Source: Peptococcus niger
Lineage (GTDB): Bacteria; Bacillota; Peptococcia; Peptococcales; Peptococcaceae
Reading direction: 5' to 3'
Assembly: GCF_900101835.1 (NCBI RefSeq)
Contig: NZ_FNAF01000001.1
Location: 124,001 to 188,000 of the forward strand
DNA: 64,000 nt
In this document: in pieces, positions 29,778 through 38,659 of the stretch
Layout: the number at the start of each line of letters is the position of its first letter
Numbering within the stretch: position 1 is the first letter of the stretch
The notes under the pieces: generated by a model
The model's input: the letters and a program-made list of their open reading frames with translations, nothing else
Told to the model about the DNA's origin: nothing
Database searches by the model: none
Program-made: the position numbers and the translations under genes

Positions 29778-30424
29778 TTGACCGCACCGGCGAGATTCGC
29801 CAATTGCAAGCAACGGCTTCAGGATTGGAATTGACGATTGTCCCCAAATCGCCCTACGTTGCACTGGAACTGGGTGAAAGCATTGCCGTCAACGGGATGT
29901 GCTTAACAGTAACAAAAATAACCGATGACGGATTTTGCGCCGATGTAAGCCGTGAGAGCATTCATCGGTCAACCATCGCTGATCTGACCGTCGGAGCCTT
30001 GGTTAATTTGGAACGGGCCATGGCCATGGGCGACCGGTTTGGTGGTCATATTGTCAGTGGCCATATTGACGGTACCGGGAAAATTGCTCGAATTACGCCG
30101 GACGGAGACGTCCGCCTCTTTGAAATCGATATTGGTGACCGCTTGGCCCGCTGGGTGGTTGAAAAAGGTTCCATCGCCATTGACGGCATCAGTCTAACGG
30201 TGGCAAAAGCAGAGGTCGCTTCCGTCACCATTGCAGTGATTCCCCACAGCCTGGCCGCGACAACCCTATACCGGTCCTCAGTTGGCCAGGAGGTTAATGT
30301 GGAATGTGATATGCTGGCCAAATACGTGGAAAAAATGCTTCACCCACCATCGGCTGAAAAAGAATCAACCGATGCGACTGAAGCTATAAATATGGATTTC
30401 TTAGCAGAAAACGGTTATTTATGA
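29762..30424 (+). CDS. ribE: Riboflavin synthase alpha chain
   Basis: Dismutates two lumazine molecules to riboflavin and the pyrimidinedione. Two lumazine-binding repeats: residues 1-96 (starting MFTGLIDRTGEI, with GESIAVNGMCLTV) and 97-190 (GGHIVSGHIDGTG, GSIAIDGISLTV). A non-conserved acidic tail of about 20 residues follows. 220 residues. Internal GGAGGGCC site in the end of ribD. Confidence 0.95.
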   Translation: MFTGLIDRTGEIRQLQATASGLELTIVPKSPYVALELGESIAVNGMCLTVTKITDDGFCADVSRESIHRSTIADLTVGALVNLERAMAMGDRFGGHIVSGHIDGTGKIARITPDGDVRLFEIDIGDRLARWVVEKGSIAIDGISLTVAKAEVASVTIAVIPHSLAATTLYRSSVGQEVNVECDMLAKYVEKMLHPPSAEKESTDATEAINMDFLAENGYL

Positions 30425-30439
30425 ACTGGAGGGAAAAAT

Positions 30440-31651
30440 ATGAATAAGTTTAGTACCGTGGAAGATGCTTTACAACGTTTACGCGATGGCGGCATTATCA
30501 TTGTCACCGATGATCCCGATCGTGAAAACGAAGGCGATATGATTTGCGCCGCTGAATTTGCCACTACGGAAAACGTCAACCTCATGGCCTCTGTGGCCAA
30601 AGGGCTGATTTGCATGCCGATGAGTGTCGAACTTGGCGAAAAATTGGGCCTGTCTCAAATGGTCACTAAAAATACCGATAACCATGAAACAGCCTTTACC
30701 GTATCCATTGATCACATGGATACCACCACCGGCATATCAGCCGTTGAACGGGGATTTACCGCCCGAAAATGCGTTGAAGCAGACGCCAAACCGGAAGATT
30801 TCCGCCGCCCTGGGCATATGTTTCCACTGATTGCAAAGGACCGCGGTATATTTGAACGACAGGGACACACAGAGGCCACGGTGGACTTGTTAAAATTGGC
30901 CGGCCTTGATCCCTGCGGATTGTGCTGCGAAATTATGAACGACGACGGCACCATGATGCAGACCAGCGATTTACACCACCTTGCTGAAAAATATGACCTG
31001 CCTTTTATCACCATTCGTGACTTATTGCATTACCGTAAAGTGCATGAAACGATCGTCCGCCAAGTGGCCAAGGCCAAAATGCCCACCCGCTACGGTGACT
31101 TTACCATCTACGGGTATATAAACCTCATTAACGGTGAACACCATGTCGCCCTCGTCAAGGGCGATGTTGATGATGGCGAGCCGGTTCTCTGCCGGGTTCA
31201 TTCTGAATGCCTCACCGGTGATGCCTTAGGGAGCATGCGGTGCGACTGTGGCGAGCAATACGATGCCGCCATGAAGGCCATTGCCGAAGAGGGGCGGGGC
31301 ATCCTCCTCTATTTGCGGCAAGAGGGGCGGGGCATCGGCTTAATCAATAAAATCAAGGCCTACGCCCTACAGGACCAGGGCTATGATACCATTGAAGCCA
31401 ACAACATGCTCGGCTTTCCTGATGATATGCGAGACTACAGCGTTGGCGCCCAAATTTTACGCGACCTGGGCGCACGTGACTTGCGGATTATGACCAATAA
31501 TCCCCAAAAGATATACGACCTTAAAGCCTACGGCATGTCCATTGTCGAACGGGTGCCCATTCAAATGCCCATTCACGACACGGATGCGCGGTATTTGAAA
31601 ACCAAGCAGGAAAAAATGAACCACTGGCTCGATTACGATCTCAACAACTAG
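30440..31651 (+). CDS. ribBA: Bifunctional 3,4-dihydroxy-2-butanone 4-phosphate synthase / GTP cyclohydrolase II
   Basis: Supplies both precursors for riboflavin. Residues 1-200: DHBP synthase with [24 protein letters not shown] and [14 protein letters not shown]…RQGHTEA. Residues 205-400: GTP cyclohydrolase II with the zinc cysteines in [19 protein letters not shown], the RQEGRGIGL motif and NNPQKI. 403 residues. Strong GGAGG site; 15 bases after ribE. Confidence 0.97.
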   Translation: MNKFSTVEDALQRLRDGGIIIVTDDPDRENEGDMICAAEFATTENVNLMASVAKGLICMPMSVELGEKLGLSQMVTKNTDNHETAFTVSIDHMDTTTGISAVERGFTARKCVEADAKPEDFRRPGHMFPLIAKDRGIFERQGHTEATVDLLKLAGLDPCGLCCEIMNDDGTMMQTSDLHHLAEKYDLPFITIRDLLHYRKVHETIVRQVAKAKMPTRYGDFTIYGYINLINGEHHVALVKGDVDDGEPVLCRVHSECLTGDALGSMRCDCGEQYDAAMKAIAEEGRGILLYLRQEGRGIGLINKIKAYALQDQGYDTIEANNMLGFPDDMRDYSVGAQILRDLGARDLRIMTNNPQKIYDLKAYGMSIVERVPIQMPIHDTDARYLKTKQEKMNHWLDYDLNN

Positions 31652-31660
31652 GAGGATATC

Positions 31661-32122
31661 ATGCACATTATTAACGGCCACTTGGTTGGCAACCAGCAAA
31701 AAATCGCCATTATTGCTTCTCGTTTTAACGAGCTCATCGTCAACAAGTTAATTGGTGGCGCTCAAGACGCCTTGACCCGCCACGGCATTGACGATGACAA
31801 CATTGACCTATACTGGGTCCCCGGTGCCTTTGAAATTCCAGCGCTTGCAAAGCGAATCGCTTTGAGCAACCGATATGACGCTGTCATCTGCTTAGGCGCT
31901 GTGATTCGCGGCGCCACCCCGCACTTTGATTACGTTTGTGCAGAAGTTTCCAAAGGCATTGCGGCCATTTCATTGGAAGCTGCCTGCCCGGTTATGTTCG
32001 GCGTCCTGACCACAGATTCCATCGCCCAGGCCATTGAACGCGCCGGCAGCAAGGCCGGCAATAAGGGCTACGATGCCGCCGTCGGCGCCTTGGAAATGAT
32101 GGACTTGTACCAAAAAATTTAA
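31661..32122 (+). CDS. ribH: 6,7-dimethyl-8-ribityllumazine synthase
   Basis: Condenses the pyrimidinedione with the four-carbon unit to make lumazine; forms 60-mer or pentamer shells in relatives. Seen: [33 protein letters not shown] (with catalytic His), FGVLTTD and GNKGYDAA. 153 residues. Last gene of the rib operon, followed by a shared terminator. Confidence 0.97.
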   Translation: MHIINGHLVGNQQKIAIIASRFNELIVNKLIGGAQDALTRHGIDDDNIDLYWVPGAFEIPALAKRIALSNRYDAVICLGAVIRGATPHFDYVCAEVSKGIAAISLEAACPVMFGVLTTDSIAQAIERAGSKAGNKGYDAAVGALEMMDLYQKI

Positions 32123-32140
32123 TCCTTGTGATTTTAGTCC

Positions 32141-32201
32141 ATAAGATAAAAAAGCGCCTGTCAAATCCGCATCCTTGGATTTGACAGGCGCTTTATCTTA
32201 T
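32141..32201. terminator. Convergent terminator between ribH and trmD
   Basis: Very long stem: ATAAGATAAA…GCGCCTGTCAAATCC pairs with GGATTTGACAGGCGC…TTTATCTTAT. The minus strand copy has a TTTTTT run (ending trmD); the plus strand copy has TTTATCTT, enough to end the rib operon. Confidence 0.9.
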
Positions 32202-32229
32202 GAGCAGGCTGTGGGCAGGTAAACCGCTT

Positions 32230-32979
32230 TTACCCATCTTGATGACAGGCCTCTTCTTCCGCTTGCGCTTCCAGCAGCAATTTCTTTTCTTCATCTGAAA
32301 GTGAATAGTCTTCAAGTAGGTCCGGCCGCCGCAACCAGGTGCGGCGCAGGGCTTCTTTTTTTTGCCAGCGGCGAATGTTGGCATGGTGGCCGGATAATAG
32401 CACGTCCGGCACCTCCATGTCTCGAAAGACCCTCGGCTTGGTGTATTGGGGATATTCTAATAAACCTTGAAAGAAGGAGTCCTCTTCATAGGAAGCACGC
32501 TCCTTAATAACCCCGGGAATCAATCGCGCAATGGTATCAATCATGACCATGGCCGGCAATTCACCACCGGTGAGCACATAGTCGCCAATGGAGTATTCGC
32601 TATCGACAAAATGGCGTATCCGCTCATCAAAGCCTTCGTAATGCCCGCAGACAAAAGATAGCTCGTCACGGTCGGCAAGGCGAACAGCATCGGACTGGGT
32701 AAAGGTCTTTCCCTGAGGCGAAAGCAAAATGATTTCGCTGTTATCGCTCATCGGTGCATTGGCTTCCATGGCCGCAATCAAGGGCTGGGGCATCAGCACC
32801 ATTCCCTGACCGCCCCCATAGGGCGTATCATCCACATGCCGGTGCTTGTCCAAAGCAAATTCGCGGAAGTTAATGACCTCTAAAGAAAGAATGCCCTTAT
32901 CTTGAGCCTTTCCCAAAAGGCTGGCGGATAAGGCACCGTCAAACATTTCCGGGAAAAGCGAAAAAACGCGTATTTTCAT
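32230..32979 (-). CDS. trmD: tRNA (guanine37-N1)-methyltransferase
   Basis: Makes m1G37 in tRNA, preventing frameshifts. SPOUT methylase with the trefoil-knot SAM site: FVCGHYEGFDER and EYSIGDYVLTGGELPAM; the C-terminal domain has the segment LLEYPQYTKPRVF and LLSGHHANIRRWQ. 249 residues with an acidic extension at the end. Follows rimM by 2 bases. Confidence 0.97.
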   Translation of the reverse strand: MKIRVFSLFPEMFDGALSASLLGKAQDKGILSLEVINFREFALDKHRHVDDTPYGGGQGMVLMPQPLIAAMEANAPMSDNSEIILLSPQGKTFTQSDAVRLADRDELSFVCGHYEGFDERIRHFVDSEYSIGDYVLTGGELPAMVMIDTIARLIPGVIKERASYEEDSFFQGLLEYPQYTKPRVFRDMEVPDVLLSGHHANIRRWQKKEALRRTWLRRPDLLEDYSLSDEEKKLLLEAQAEEEACHQDG

Positions 32980-32981
32980 GG

Positions 32982-33497
32982 TTATTCGTCCCTTAATCCG
33001 GCCGGTAATTGCACATCCATTTGGCCAGCGGCCAAATCAACCCGATTTACCACCGTTTTTAACGCCGGCACGTAGATCCTTTTCCCATCGGTCCCATGAA
33101 CAACATAGACATCATTTGCCCCGGGTTGCAACACTTCCCTTATCTCTCCCAGGCAGATGCCGTCCTCATAAACGGAAAGGCCGATTAAATCGTCAATGTA
33201 AAAGCGATCCGGCGGCAAAGGCCGCCGCTGATCAAATGGGATGAGACAATCATAGCCTTTAACCGCCTCGGCAGCGTTACGGTCTTCCAAGCCGTCCAGC
33301 TGTAGTAAGACGCTCCCCTTGTGGTATCGGCGGCTCCGGATGGTATATTTTTCCACCATTTCTTTATGCGCCAGCATGATTTCATCCAAGTCATCAAAAC
33401 GTTTGGGATCATCGCAGAGCGGCTTTATTTTCAACTCACCGTGAACGCCGTGTGCTGCCTGGACTTGACCGACGGTAACCGTTCTCAATTTAGGCAT
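32982..33497 (-). CDS. rimM: 16S rRNA processing protein RimM
   Basis: Assembly factor for the 30S head, binding S19. N-terminal RimM domain (VGQVQAAHGVHGELKIKPLCD) and C-terminal PRC-barrel (RFYIDDLIGLSVYED…GANDVYVV…IYVPAL). Start taken at the ATG of MPKLRTVTVG; it overlaps the ylqD stop (AATGCCTAA) by 8 bases and has no Shine-Dalgarno of its own, so translation is probably coupled. 171 residues. Confidence 0.94.
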   Translation of the reverse strand: MPKLRTVTVGQVQAAHGVHGELKIKPLCDDPKRFDDLDEIMLAHKEMVEKYTIRSRRYHKGSVLLQLDGLEDRNAAEAVKGYDCLIPFDQRRPLPPDRFYIDDLIGLSVYEDGICLGEIREVLQPGANDVYVVHGTDGKRIYVPALKTVVNRVDLAAGQMDVQLPAGLRDE

Positions 33498-33912
33498 TGG
33501 GCCGACGGATGTCGATGACGACATCATCTTTGATGACCACTTCGCGGTTCAGGTTCAAGTTGAAGGGTTCACCAACGGCCAATTCGGTGACAAAGTTGCC
33601 CTCACCGGCCGTCACCTCTTCCCCTTCAGCTAAAATATCAACCGCTTGCTTACCGCTTTCAATTTGTTCCCGGTAAACAGCAATTTTTTGCCGTTCCATG
33701 TTGAATTGCTGCCGCAATTGTTCAATTTGCGGATGTGCCTTCAACGTCAGTTCGGTCATGGTTTTATCCATTTGTTTATCAAAATTAGCCAGTTCTTCGT
33801 CAATTTTCGCAATCTGCTCATCAACTTCAGCTAAGGCTTTTTCTTTATAGGCTTGTGTAACCACTTGTTTGTAGGTCACTTTGCCCATAACAGTTAATTT
33901 TTCTTCGCTCAT
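33490..33912 (-). CDS. ylqD: YlqD family protein
   Basis: Small conserved protein of unknown function found in this position of the rpsP operon in many Bacillota. The start MSEEKLTVMGKV follows AAAGGAG; the upstream reading of the frame is not supported. A long charged coiled-coil covers about residues 22-85 (KALAEVDEQIAKIDEELANFDKQMDK…), then a small beta-rich end (GNFVTELAVGEPFNLNLNREVVIKDDVVIDIRR). 140 residues. Separated from khpA by a terminator-like hairpin. Confidence 0.85.
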   Translation of the reverse strand: MSEEKLTVMGKVTYKQVVTQAYKEKALAEVDEQIAKIDEELANFDKQMDKTMTELTLKAHPQIEQLRQQFNMERQKIAVYREQIESGKQAVDILAEGEEVTAGEGNFVTELAVGEPFNLNLNREVVIKDDVVIDIRRPNA

Positions 33913-33927
33913 GGATGGCTCCTTTCT

Positions 33928-33961
33928 AAAAAATCCGGAATCCCAACGGGCTTCCGGATCC
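33928..33961 (-). terminator. Intra-operon terminator between khpA and ylqD
   Basis: Minus strand ATCCGGAA-GCCC-GTTG-GGGA-TTCCGGAT type stem followed by TTTTTTAG, six bases past the khpA stop region. Probably attenuates ylqD-rimM-trmD relative to ffh-rpsP-khpA. Confidence 0.75.
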
Positions 33962-33966
33962 AATCT

Positions 33967-34206
33967 TTATTCTACAATTTCAACATACACTTTTTTATGC
34001 ATACGAGCGCCTACCGCTTTGAGCACCGTGCGCAAAGCATTGGCAATTCGGCCTTGTTTACCGATAATCTTGCCCATATCTTCGCCGGCGACTTGCACTG
34101 TTACGTTAACGGCTGTGTCGCTCTCTTTGATACGAACTTCAACCGCTTCCGGATAATCCACCAGTGCCTGCACCAAATGTTTGACCAGTGCTTCCATGGT
34201 TACCAC
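33967..34206 (-). CDS. khpA: RNA-binding KH-domain protein KhpA (YlqC)
   Basis: Small single-KH RNA chaperone that pairs with KhpB/EloR in Firmicutes and affects cell elongation. The KH GxxG loop is in GEDMGKIIGKQGRIANALRTVLKAVGA. 79 residues. Follows rpsP by 3 bases, its usual place. Confidence 0.93.
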   Translation of the reverse strand: MVTMEALVKHLVQALVDYPEAVEVRIKESDTAVNVTVQVAGEDMGKIIGKQGRIANALRTVLKAVGARMHKKVYVEIVE

Positions 34207-34209
34207 TCC

Positions 34210-34461
34210 TTAAGCATTTTTCTTCACGCCTGCTTTTTTGAAAAGACTGCGCACTGTATCGGACGGCTGAGCACCGGTAGAAAGCCATTTCTGTGCTTTT
34301 TCTGCGTCAACCTTGATATCAGCCGGGTTTTTATTCGGATCGTAATAACCAATTTCTTCGATAAAACGACCGTCACGCGGTGCACGGCTGTCAGCTACGA
34401 CAATACGATAAAAAGGTTTCTTTTTAGCGCCCATGCGTTTTAATCTGATTTTTGTTGCCAT
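34210..34461 (-). CDS. rpsP: 30S ribosomal protein S16
   Basis: Primary-binding small-subunit protein. [42 protein letters not shown] is the family hallmark. 83 residues, normal. AGGAGG upstream; 23 bases after ffh. Confidence 0.98.
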   Translation of the reverse strand: MATKIRLKRMGAKKKPFYRIVVADSRAPRDGRFIEEIGYYDPNKNPADIKVDAEKAQKWLSTGAQPSDTVRSLFKKAGVKKNA

Positions 34462-34484
34462 TCTTCCTCACCTCCTATGTGAGA

Positions 34485-35831
34485 TTACAGCCCGAAAAAG
34501 GGTAACCGTTTCTTTTTACCGCCTTTTCCGCCGGCCATTTGTGTTAATTGTTTCATCAGCGTTTGCGATTGGTCAAATTGTTTTAACAGTCGGTTGACAT
34601 CTTGCACGCGCACGCCTGCACCTGCCGCAATGCGCTTGCGGCGACTGCCATTTATGATTTTCGGGCTTTGACGCTCTGCTTTGGTCATGGAAAGAATCAC
34701 AGCTTTACTGCGTTCCATTTCCCTTGCGTCAATCTTAACATTCTTTAAAGCCTTCTTGTTAAGCCCCGGAACCATCTCTAAAAGAGAATCCATATCCCCC
34801 ATTTGCTGCATTTGGGTCATTTGTGCTAAATAATCTTCCAAGGTAAAGGATTGGTTGATAATCCGTTCTTGGATTTTCTGCGCCTCTTCCTCGTCAAAAG
34901 CTTCCTGCGCTTTATCAATGAGCGTCAAGACATCGCCCATCCCCAAAATACGGTTGGCCATGCGGTCCGGATGAAAGGGTTCAAGCGCATCCAGTTTTTC
35001 ACCCATCCCGATAAACTTAATCGGGCAACCGGTCACTTCCTTAACGGACAAGGCGGCACCACCGCGCGTATCCCCATCCAGTTTGGTGAGGACCAGTCCG
35101 GTAATGGCCAAGGTCTCATTAAACCCATCTGCCACGCTAACGGCATCTTGACCCGTCATGGCATCGATCACCAGTAAAATTTCGCTGGGATCCACAGCCG
35201 CTTTAATGCCCTCCAACTCTTCCATCAGAGCGGCATCAATGTGCAGGCGGCCGGCCGTATCCAAGATAACCACGTCATTGTTGTGTGACCGCGCATGCTC
35301 CCGGGCCCGCACGGCAATATCAACCGGGCTTTCATCCGTACCTTCCGAATAAACAGGAATATCCAGCTGGTCACCGAGCACTTCCAATTGCTTGACCGCA
35401 GCCGGTCGATAAACATCGCACGCCACCAGAAGAGGTCTTTTTTTCATTTTATCCCGCATGTAGCGGGCCAATTTACCGGAGGTGGTTGTCTTACCGGACC
35501 CTTGCAAGCCGACCATCATAATTACTGTTGGCGGCTGGGAGGCAATTTGGATTTTTTCCTGCTCGCCACCCATCAGCTGGGTTAATTCATCGTGGACGAT
35601 TTTAACCACTTGCTGGCCGGGTGTCAGGCTTTCCATCACTTCACTGCCTAAGGCGCGGTCCTTAATGTGAGCGACAAAAGACTTAACCACTTTATAGTTA
35701 ACGTCTGCTTCCAGTAAAGCCAGTCGCACTTCTTTTAAAACATCTTTTAAGTCTGCTTCACTAATCTTGCCTTTACCAGTGATTTTAGAAAAAACATCTT
35801 GTAGGCGATCCGCCAATCCGTCAAAAGCCAT
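34485..35831 (-). CDS. ffh: Signal recognition particle protein Ffh (SRP54)
   Basis: GTPase that binds SRP RNA and signal sequences and delivers ribosomes to FtsY/SecYEG. N domain 1-85; G domain with GLQGSGKTT near residue 108, DTAGRLH, TKLDGDTRGG; methionine-rich M domain from about 325 (MTQMQQMGDMDSLLEMVPG…, GSRRKRIAAGAG, the C-terminal LMKQLTQMAGGKGGKKKRLPFFGL tail in parts). 448 residues. Overlaps ylxM by 11 bases. Confidence 0.98.
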   Translation of the reverse strand: MAFDGLADRLQDVFSKITGKGKISEADLKDVLKEVRLALLEADVNYKVVKSFVAHIKDRALGSEVMESLTPGQQVVKIVHDELTQLMGGEQEKIQIASQPPTVIMMVGLQGSGKTTTSGKLARYMRDKMKKRPLLVACDVYRPAAVKQLEVLGDQLDIPVYSEGTDESPVDIAVRAREHARSHNNDVVILDTAGRLHIDAALMEELEGIKAAVDPSEILLVIDAMTGQDAVSVADGFNETLAITGLVLTKLDGDTRGGAALSVKEVTGCPIKFIGMGEKLDALEPFHPDRMANRILGMGDVLTLIDKAQEAFDEEEAQKIQERIINQSFTLEDYLAQMTQMQQMGDMDSLLEMVPGLNKKALKNVKIDAREMERSKAVILSMTKAERQSPKIINGSRRKRIAAGAGVRVQDVNRLLKQFDQSQTLMKQLTQMAGGKGGKKKRLPFFGL

Positions 35832-36186
35832 CGTTTTGGCCTCCTTTCAAGATTGAGAGCACATCCATGGCCACTTGGAAGACCTTGGCATCTCCGCCGG
35901 CTAAGTCCTTTATAGCCCCTTCCAGCTGTGTATAATAAGCCTGGTATTGCTCATCTTTTTTTGCCAAAGCCAACCGATTTTCATAATCGGTTAAAAGCGA
36001 TTCCACGCGCCGCAAGGTACTGTGAACGGCTTGACGGGAAGTATCCATAGCACTGGCAATCTCCGCCAGTGACAAATCCTCTTCATAATATAAAGTAAAT
36101 AAATCCCGCTGTTTGTCCGTTAACAAGGGGGCATAAAAATCAAACAAACGCGTTATCTCTGCAAGATGACCTAACGTTGTACTCAA
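35821..36186 (-). CDS. ylxM: YlxM-family helix-turn-helix protein
   Basis: Small DNA-binding-like protein (UPF0122) always found before ffh in Bacillota; in streptococci it modulates SRP GTPase activity. Landmarks: FDFYAPLLTDKQRDLFTLYYEEDLSLAEIA and the helix-turn-helix SRQAVHSTLRRVE. Start is uncertain: TTG at 36186 follows AGGTG by 5 bases and is preferred; another TTG at 36201 would add five residues. About 121 residues. Transcribed from a promoter lying in the end of dut. Confidence 0.9.
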   Translation of the reverse strand: MSTTLGHLAEITRLFDFYAPLLTDKQRDLFTLYYEEDLSLAEIASAMDTSRQAVHSTLRRVESLLTDYENRLALAKKDEQYQAYYTQLEGAIKDLAGGDAKVFQVAMDVLSILKGGQNDGF

Positions 36187-36225
36187 TCCATCACCTGTCA
36201 ATCTTTTTCCCTTGACACCTGTAGT

Positions 36226-36254
36226 ATCATAGCAAGTTTATCCCTTACTGTCAA
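36226..36254 (-). promoter_or_regulatory. Promoter of ylxM-ffh-rpsP-khpA
   Basis: Minus strand TTGACA (36249-36254), 17-base spacer, TATGAT (36226-36231). The -35 box lies within the last codons of dut. Confidence 0.85.
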
Positions 36255-36756
36255 GATTTTTTTCACCGGTACTGCCGAAGCCTCCCGTCCGCTGGGCAAG
36301 AGCTTCGTCATCATCGCAAAGAAGGTGGGGTAAAAAAACACCCTGCATAAATCGCTCTCCGGCAGCCAGGGTCAAGACGTCCCCTTTTTTACTGTCATTG
36401 GTAATCGTGGTCAGAATATGACCTTCATTTAGTGCGCCGTAGTAGTCGCTGTCAATAACGCCAATGGTATTCGCCAATTGCAAGCGATAGCGAATCCCTA
36501 AACCGCTGCGCGGCATCAGCAAAAGCACCACCCCTTCAGGCATGGCTGCACGGATGCCCGTTGGAATGCAAATGCTTTCACCCGGTGACAAGTGAATTTG
36601 AAAGGGCGTGTAAAAATCATATCCCGCACTGCCGGCCGTGGCACGGACCGGCAAGGAGATCTTGCGATAAACCGCTTTGATGTCCAAAACAGAATATCCG
36701 TTTTTTTCAGCGTCCTCTGCAAACTGTTTTGCACTGACTTTTTCAAAATAAATCAT
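36238..36756 (-). CDS. dut: dUTP diphosphatase (dUTPase-like)
   Basis: Trimeric dUTPase fold that hydrolyses dUTP to dUMP. All five family motifs are recognisable: TAGSAGYDFY, MPRSGLGIRY, NTIGVIDSDYYG, ERFMQGVF and the C-terminal RTGGFGSTG. An N-terminal extension of about 35 residues precedes motif 1. Start at ATG 36756 has GGAGGG 7 bases upstream. Motif 4 reads ERFMQGVF instead of ERIAQ, a mild deviation. 172 residues. A dCTP deaminase is less likely given motif 3. Confidence 0.92.
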   Translation of the reverse strand: MIYFEKVSAKQFAEDAEKNGYSVLDIKAVYRKISLPVRATAGSAGYDFYTPFQIHLSPGESICIPTGIRAAMPEGVVLLLMPRSGLGIRYRLQLANTIGVIDSDYYGALNEGHILTTITNDSKKGDVLTLAAGERFMQGVFLPHLLCDDDEALAQRTGGFGSTGEKNLDSKG

Positions 36757-36784
36757 CTTAACCCTCCAAAATAACAGCTTATTC

Positions 36785-36813
36785 TTGAAACACAAATGCC
36801 AAACTGTTATAAT
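36785..36813 (+). promoter_or_regulatory. Promoter of the yebC-family gene
   Basis: TTGAAA (36785-36790), 17-base spacer, consensus TATAAT (36808-36813). Confidence 0.85.
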
Positions 36814-36847
36814 TTTAATGTTAGTTTAAAAAGAAAAGGGGATTTTC

Positions 36848-37561
36848 ATGGGTCGTATACATAATATTGAAGGCAAAAAAAATAAGATGGACAGCCAACG
36901 ATCGGCAAGCTTTACCAAACATGCGCGCAACATCAGTGTTGCAGCCCGTATGGGTGGCGGTGATCCAGCCTACAATGCAACGCTAAAATTGGCCATCGAT
37001 AAGGCAAAGGCAGATAATATGCCCAATGATAACATACAGCGGGCTATAAAAAAAGGGACCGGCGATAACGATTCAGACAAATTTGAGCACATTACCTATG
37101 AAGGTTACGGTCCCGGTGGGGTTGCCATTATGATTGACTGCTTAACCGATAATAAAAACCGAACAGCCGGTAATGTCCGCCACCTCTTGGATAAAAATGG
37201 CGGCAACCTTGGTACCAACGGTTGTGTGGCCTTTCTTTTTGAACGCAAGGGGGCCATCGCCATTGATCGTGCAGAAACGCCGATAGGCGAAGATGAATTG
37301 ATGGAGCTGGTACTTGAAAACGGTGCTGAAGATTTCATCAGCGAAGCGGATTATTTCGAAGTCATCACCGGACCTGAAGATTTTTCACCGGTATTGGATG
37401 CCTGTCGAGAAGCCGGTGCTTCGATTATCACCAGCGATATCAGCATGCTACCGGTCACCACTGTCGAGGCCGACAAATCAACTTCCTCTAAAATGGAAAA
37501 ATTGCTCAATGATTTAGAAGCCGACGATGACGTACAAAATGTCTACACAAATGCTCAATAA
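36848..37561 (+). CDS. YebC/PmpR/TACO1 family protein
   Basis: Conserved family long annotated as a DNA-binding regulator and more recently linked to ribosome stalling relief at proline stretches and to mitochondrial COX1 translation. Landmarks: MGRIHNIEGKKNKMDSQR at the start, DKAKADNMPNDNIQRAIKKG, YEGYGPGGVAIMID and TDNKNRTAGNVRH. 237 residues. Monocistronic, with its own promoter and a shared terminator. Which of the two YebC subgroups it belongs to cannot be decided here. Confidence 0.95.
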   Translation: MGRIHNIEGKKNKMDSQRSASFTKHARNISVAARMGGGDPAYNATLKLAIDKAKADNMPNDNIQRAIKKGTGDNDSDKFEHITYEGYGPGGVAIMIDCLTDNKNRTAGNVRHLLDKNGGNLGTNGCVAFLFERKGAIAIDRAETPIGEDELMELVLENGAEDFISEADYFEVITGPEDFSPVLDACREAGASIITSDISMLPVTTVEADKSTSSKMEKLLNDLEADDDVQNVYTNAQ

Positions 37562-37578
37562 TCAAAGGCCAGACCAGC

Positions 37579-37620
37579 TAAAAAGCCGACCGATTCAAGT
37601 TGAATCGGTCGGCTTTTTTT
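37579..37620. terminator. Convergent terminator between yebC and the iron-sulfur protein gene
   Basis: AAAAAGCCGACCGATTCAA pairs with TTGAATCGGTCGGCTTTTTTT; A- and T-runs on both sides let it work for both strands. Confidence 0.9.
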
Positions 37621-38659
37621 ACCTGCGACAAAATCGGCAGCAATGATTCTCCGGTGCCGGCCATTCATAAAAACCGTCACCGCATACAGAGCAGGTTTCA
37701 AGAGGCACTTCTAGCAAAATATCCCAACTTGGATTAGCCAAGTCACCGATACGCAAGGGCGCATCCCAATGCAAGCCGCTAACGGGACATACATCTTGAC
37801 ACAAACCACATTGGCTGCACAATACCGGCGCATAACTCAGCGCCTTACCCATCTCTGTTTCATCAATCCGCAGTGCCTCACGGGGACAAATAGCTGCACA
37901 AGCGCCACAAAATTGACAAGCCGTCGCCCGCAATCGTCGATAGGGCAATTCTTCCTGCCAAGACGCTTTCGGGTATTTTTGATAGGGTCGCATAAGGAGG
38001 GCCCGACGCGATATGGGCCTCCCTTCTGCTGCTGAAAAATAGTGCGCGGTTTGTAATTGCCATTCCGCCTTGCCGGTTTTTTGCAGCCGTTGCCAGCCTG
38101 CAGCAATAAATTCCCGACGGTTGCTTGTTGGATCTTGGAAGCCCAGCAGGTCACCGGGATTTTGGACAATGGTCAGTCGCTCCCGATAGGGCAGGGAAAG
38201 CTGTTCCATCCGCCCTATCAGGGCCTCTGCCGACCAACTGTTGACACAAGGCCGGCAGGACTCTTGATCAACATAGAGAATCAGTTGGGAGACATGCTGT
38301 AAAACCGTTGCCAACCACTCCGGTTCCAACTGGGTGAAACAGCTGATGCGTCCATCAACCGACGCACCACTTACATCATGGGTACAGCCGATGACCGGGC
38401 AAGCTTTTCCGCGGCAATAGTCAGCTAACAGAAAGCTGTCAAGGGTATAAACCCGCTCCGGGCAATCACGAACGCAACGTCCGCAAGCCCGACAGCGCTC
38501 AACGAGCGGTCCCTTATCCGTTAATACAATCCCTTTTTCAGGGCAAATATCTGCACATAAAGAGCAAGTCGCCAAAGGGGACCGGCAGCGAACGCACAGG
38601 TCTGCATTCGCTGTTATGCGGCCCAATAATTTTTGAGCCCCCCATCCTAAAACGTTCAC
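37619..38659 (-). CDS. Multi-cluster 4Fe-4S ferredoxin-like protein with C-terminal zinc-finger-like motif
   Basis: 346 residues, very cysteine-rich. Cysteine groups in order: CVRCRSPLATCSLCADICP (about 22-39), CRACGRCVRDCP (56-67), a middle region with scattered cysteines (CRGKACPVIGC, ISCF, SCRPC), then a bacterial two-cluster ferredoxin (CQFCGACAAICP and CSQCGLCQDVCP, about 250-295) and a terminal CSVCGDGFYEW…CCRFC. The first and last parts should hold up to four [4Fe-4S] clusters; the end looks more like a zinc or rubredoxin-like site. No signal peptide or membrane segment. It overlaps the histidine-kinase gene by 4 bases. Partner and redox reaction unknown; NapF/Hdr-type electron carriers are the nearest look-alikes. 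Confidence 0.75.
   Translation of the reverse strand: MNVLGWGAQKLLGRITANADLCVRCRSPLATCSLCADICPEKGIVLTDKGPLVERCRACGRCVRDCPERVYTLDSFLLADYCRGKACPVIGCTHDVSGASVDGRISCFTQLEPEWLATVLQHVSQLILYVDQESCRPCVNSWSAEALIGRMEQLSLPYRERLTIVQNPGDLLGFQDPTSNRREFIAAGWQRLQKTGKAEWQLQTAHYFSAAEGRPISRRALLMRPYQKYPKASWQEELPYRRLRATACQFCGACAAICPREALRIDETEMGKALSYAPVLCSQCGLCQDVCPVSGLHWDAPLRIGDLANPSWDILLEVPLETCSVCGDGFYEWPAPENHCCRFCRR

Noticed and set aside
36757-36847. Minus-strand promoter for dut (TTGTGT-16-TATTTT)
   Set aside because: Its start point would fall in the ribosome binding site of dut, removing it; left unassigned.
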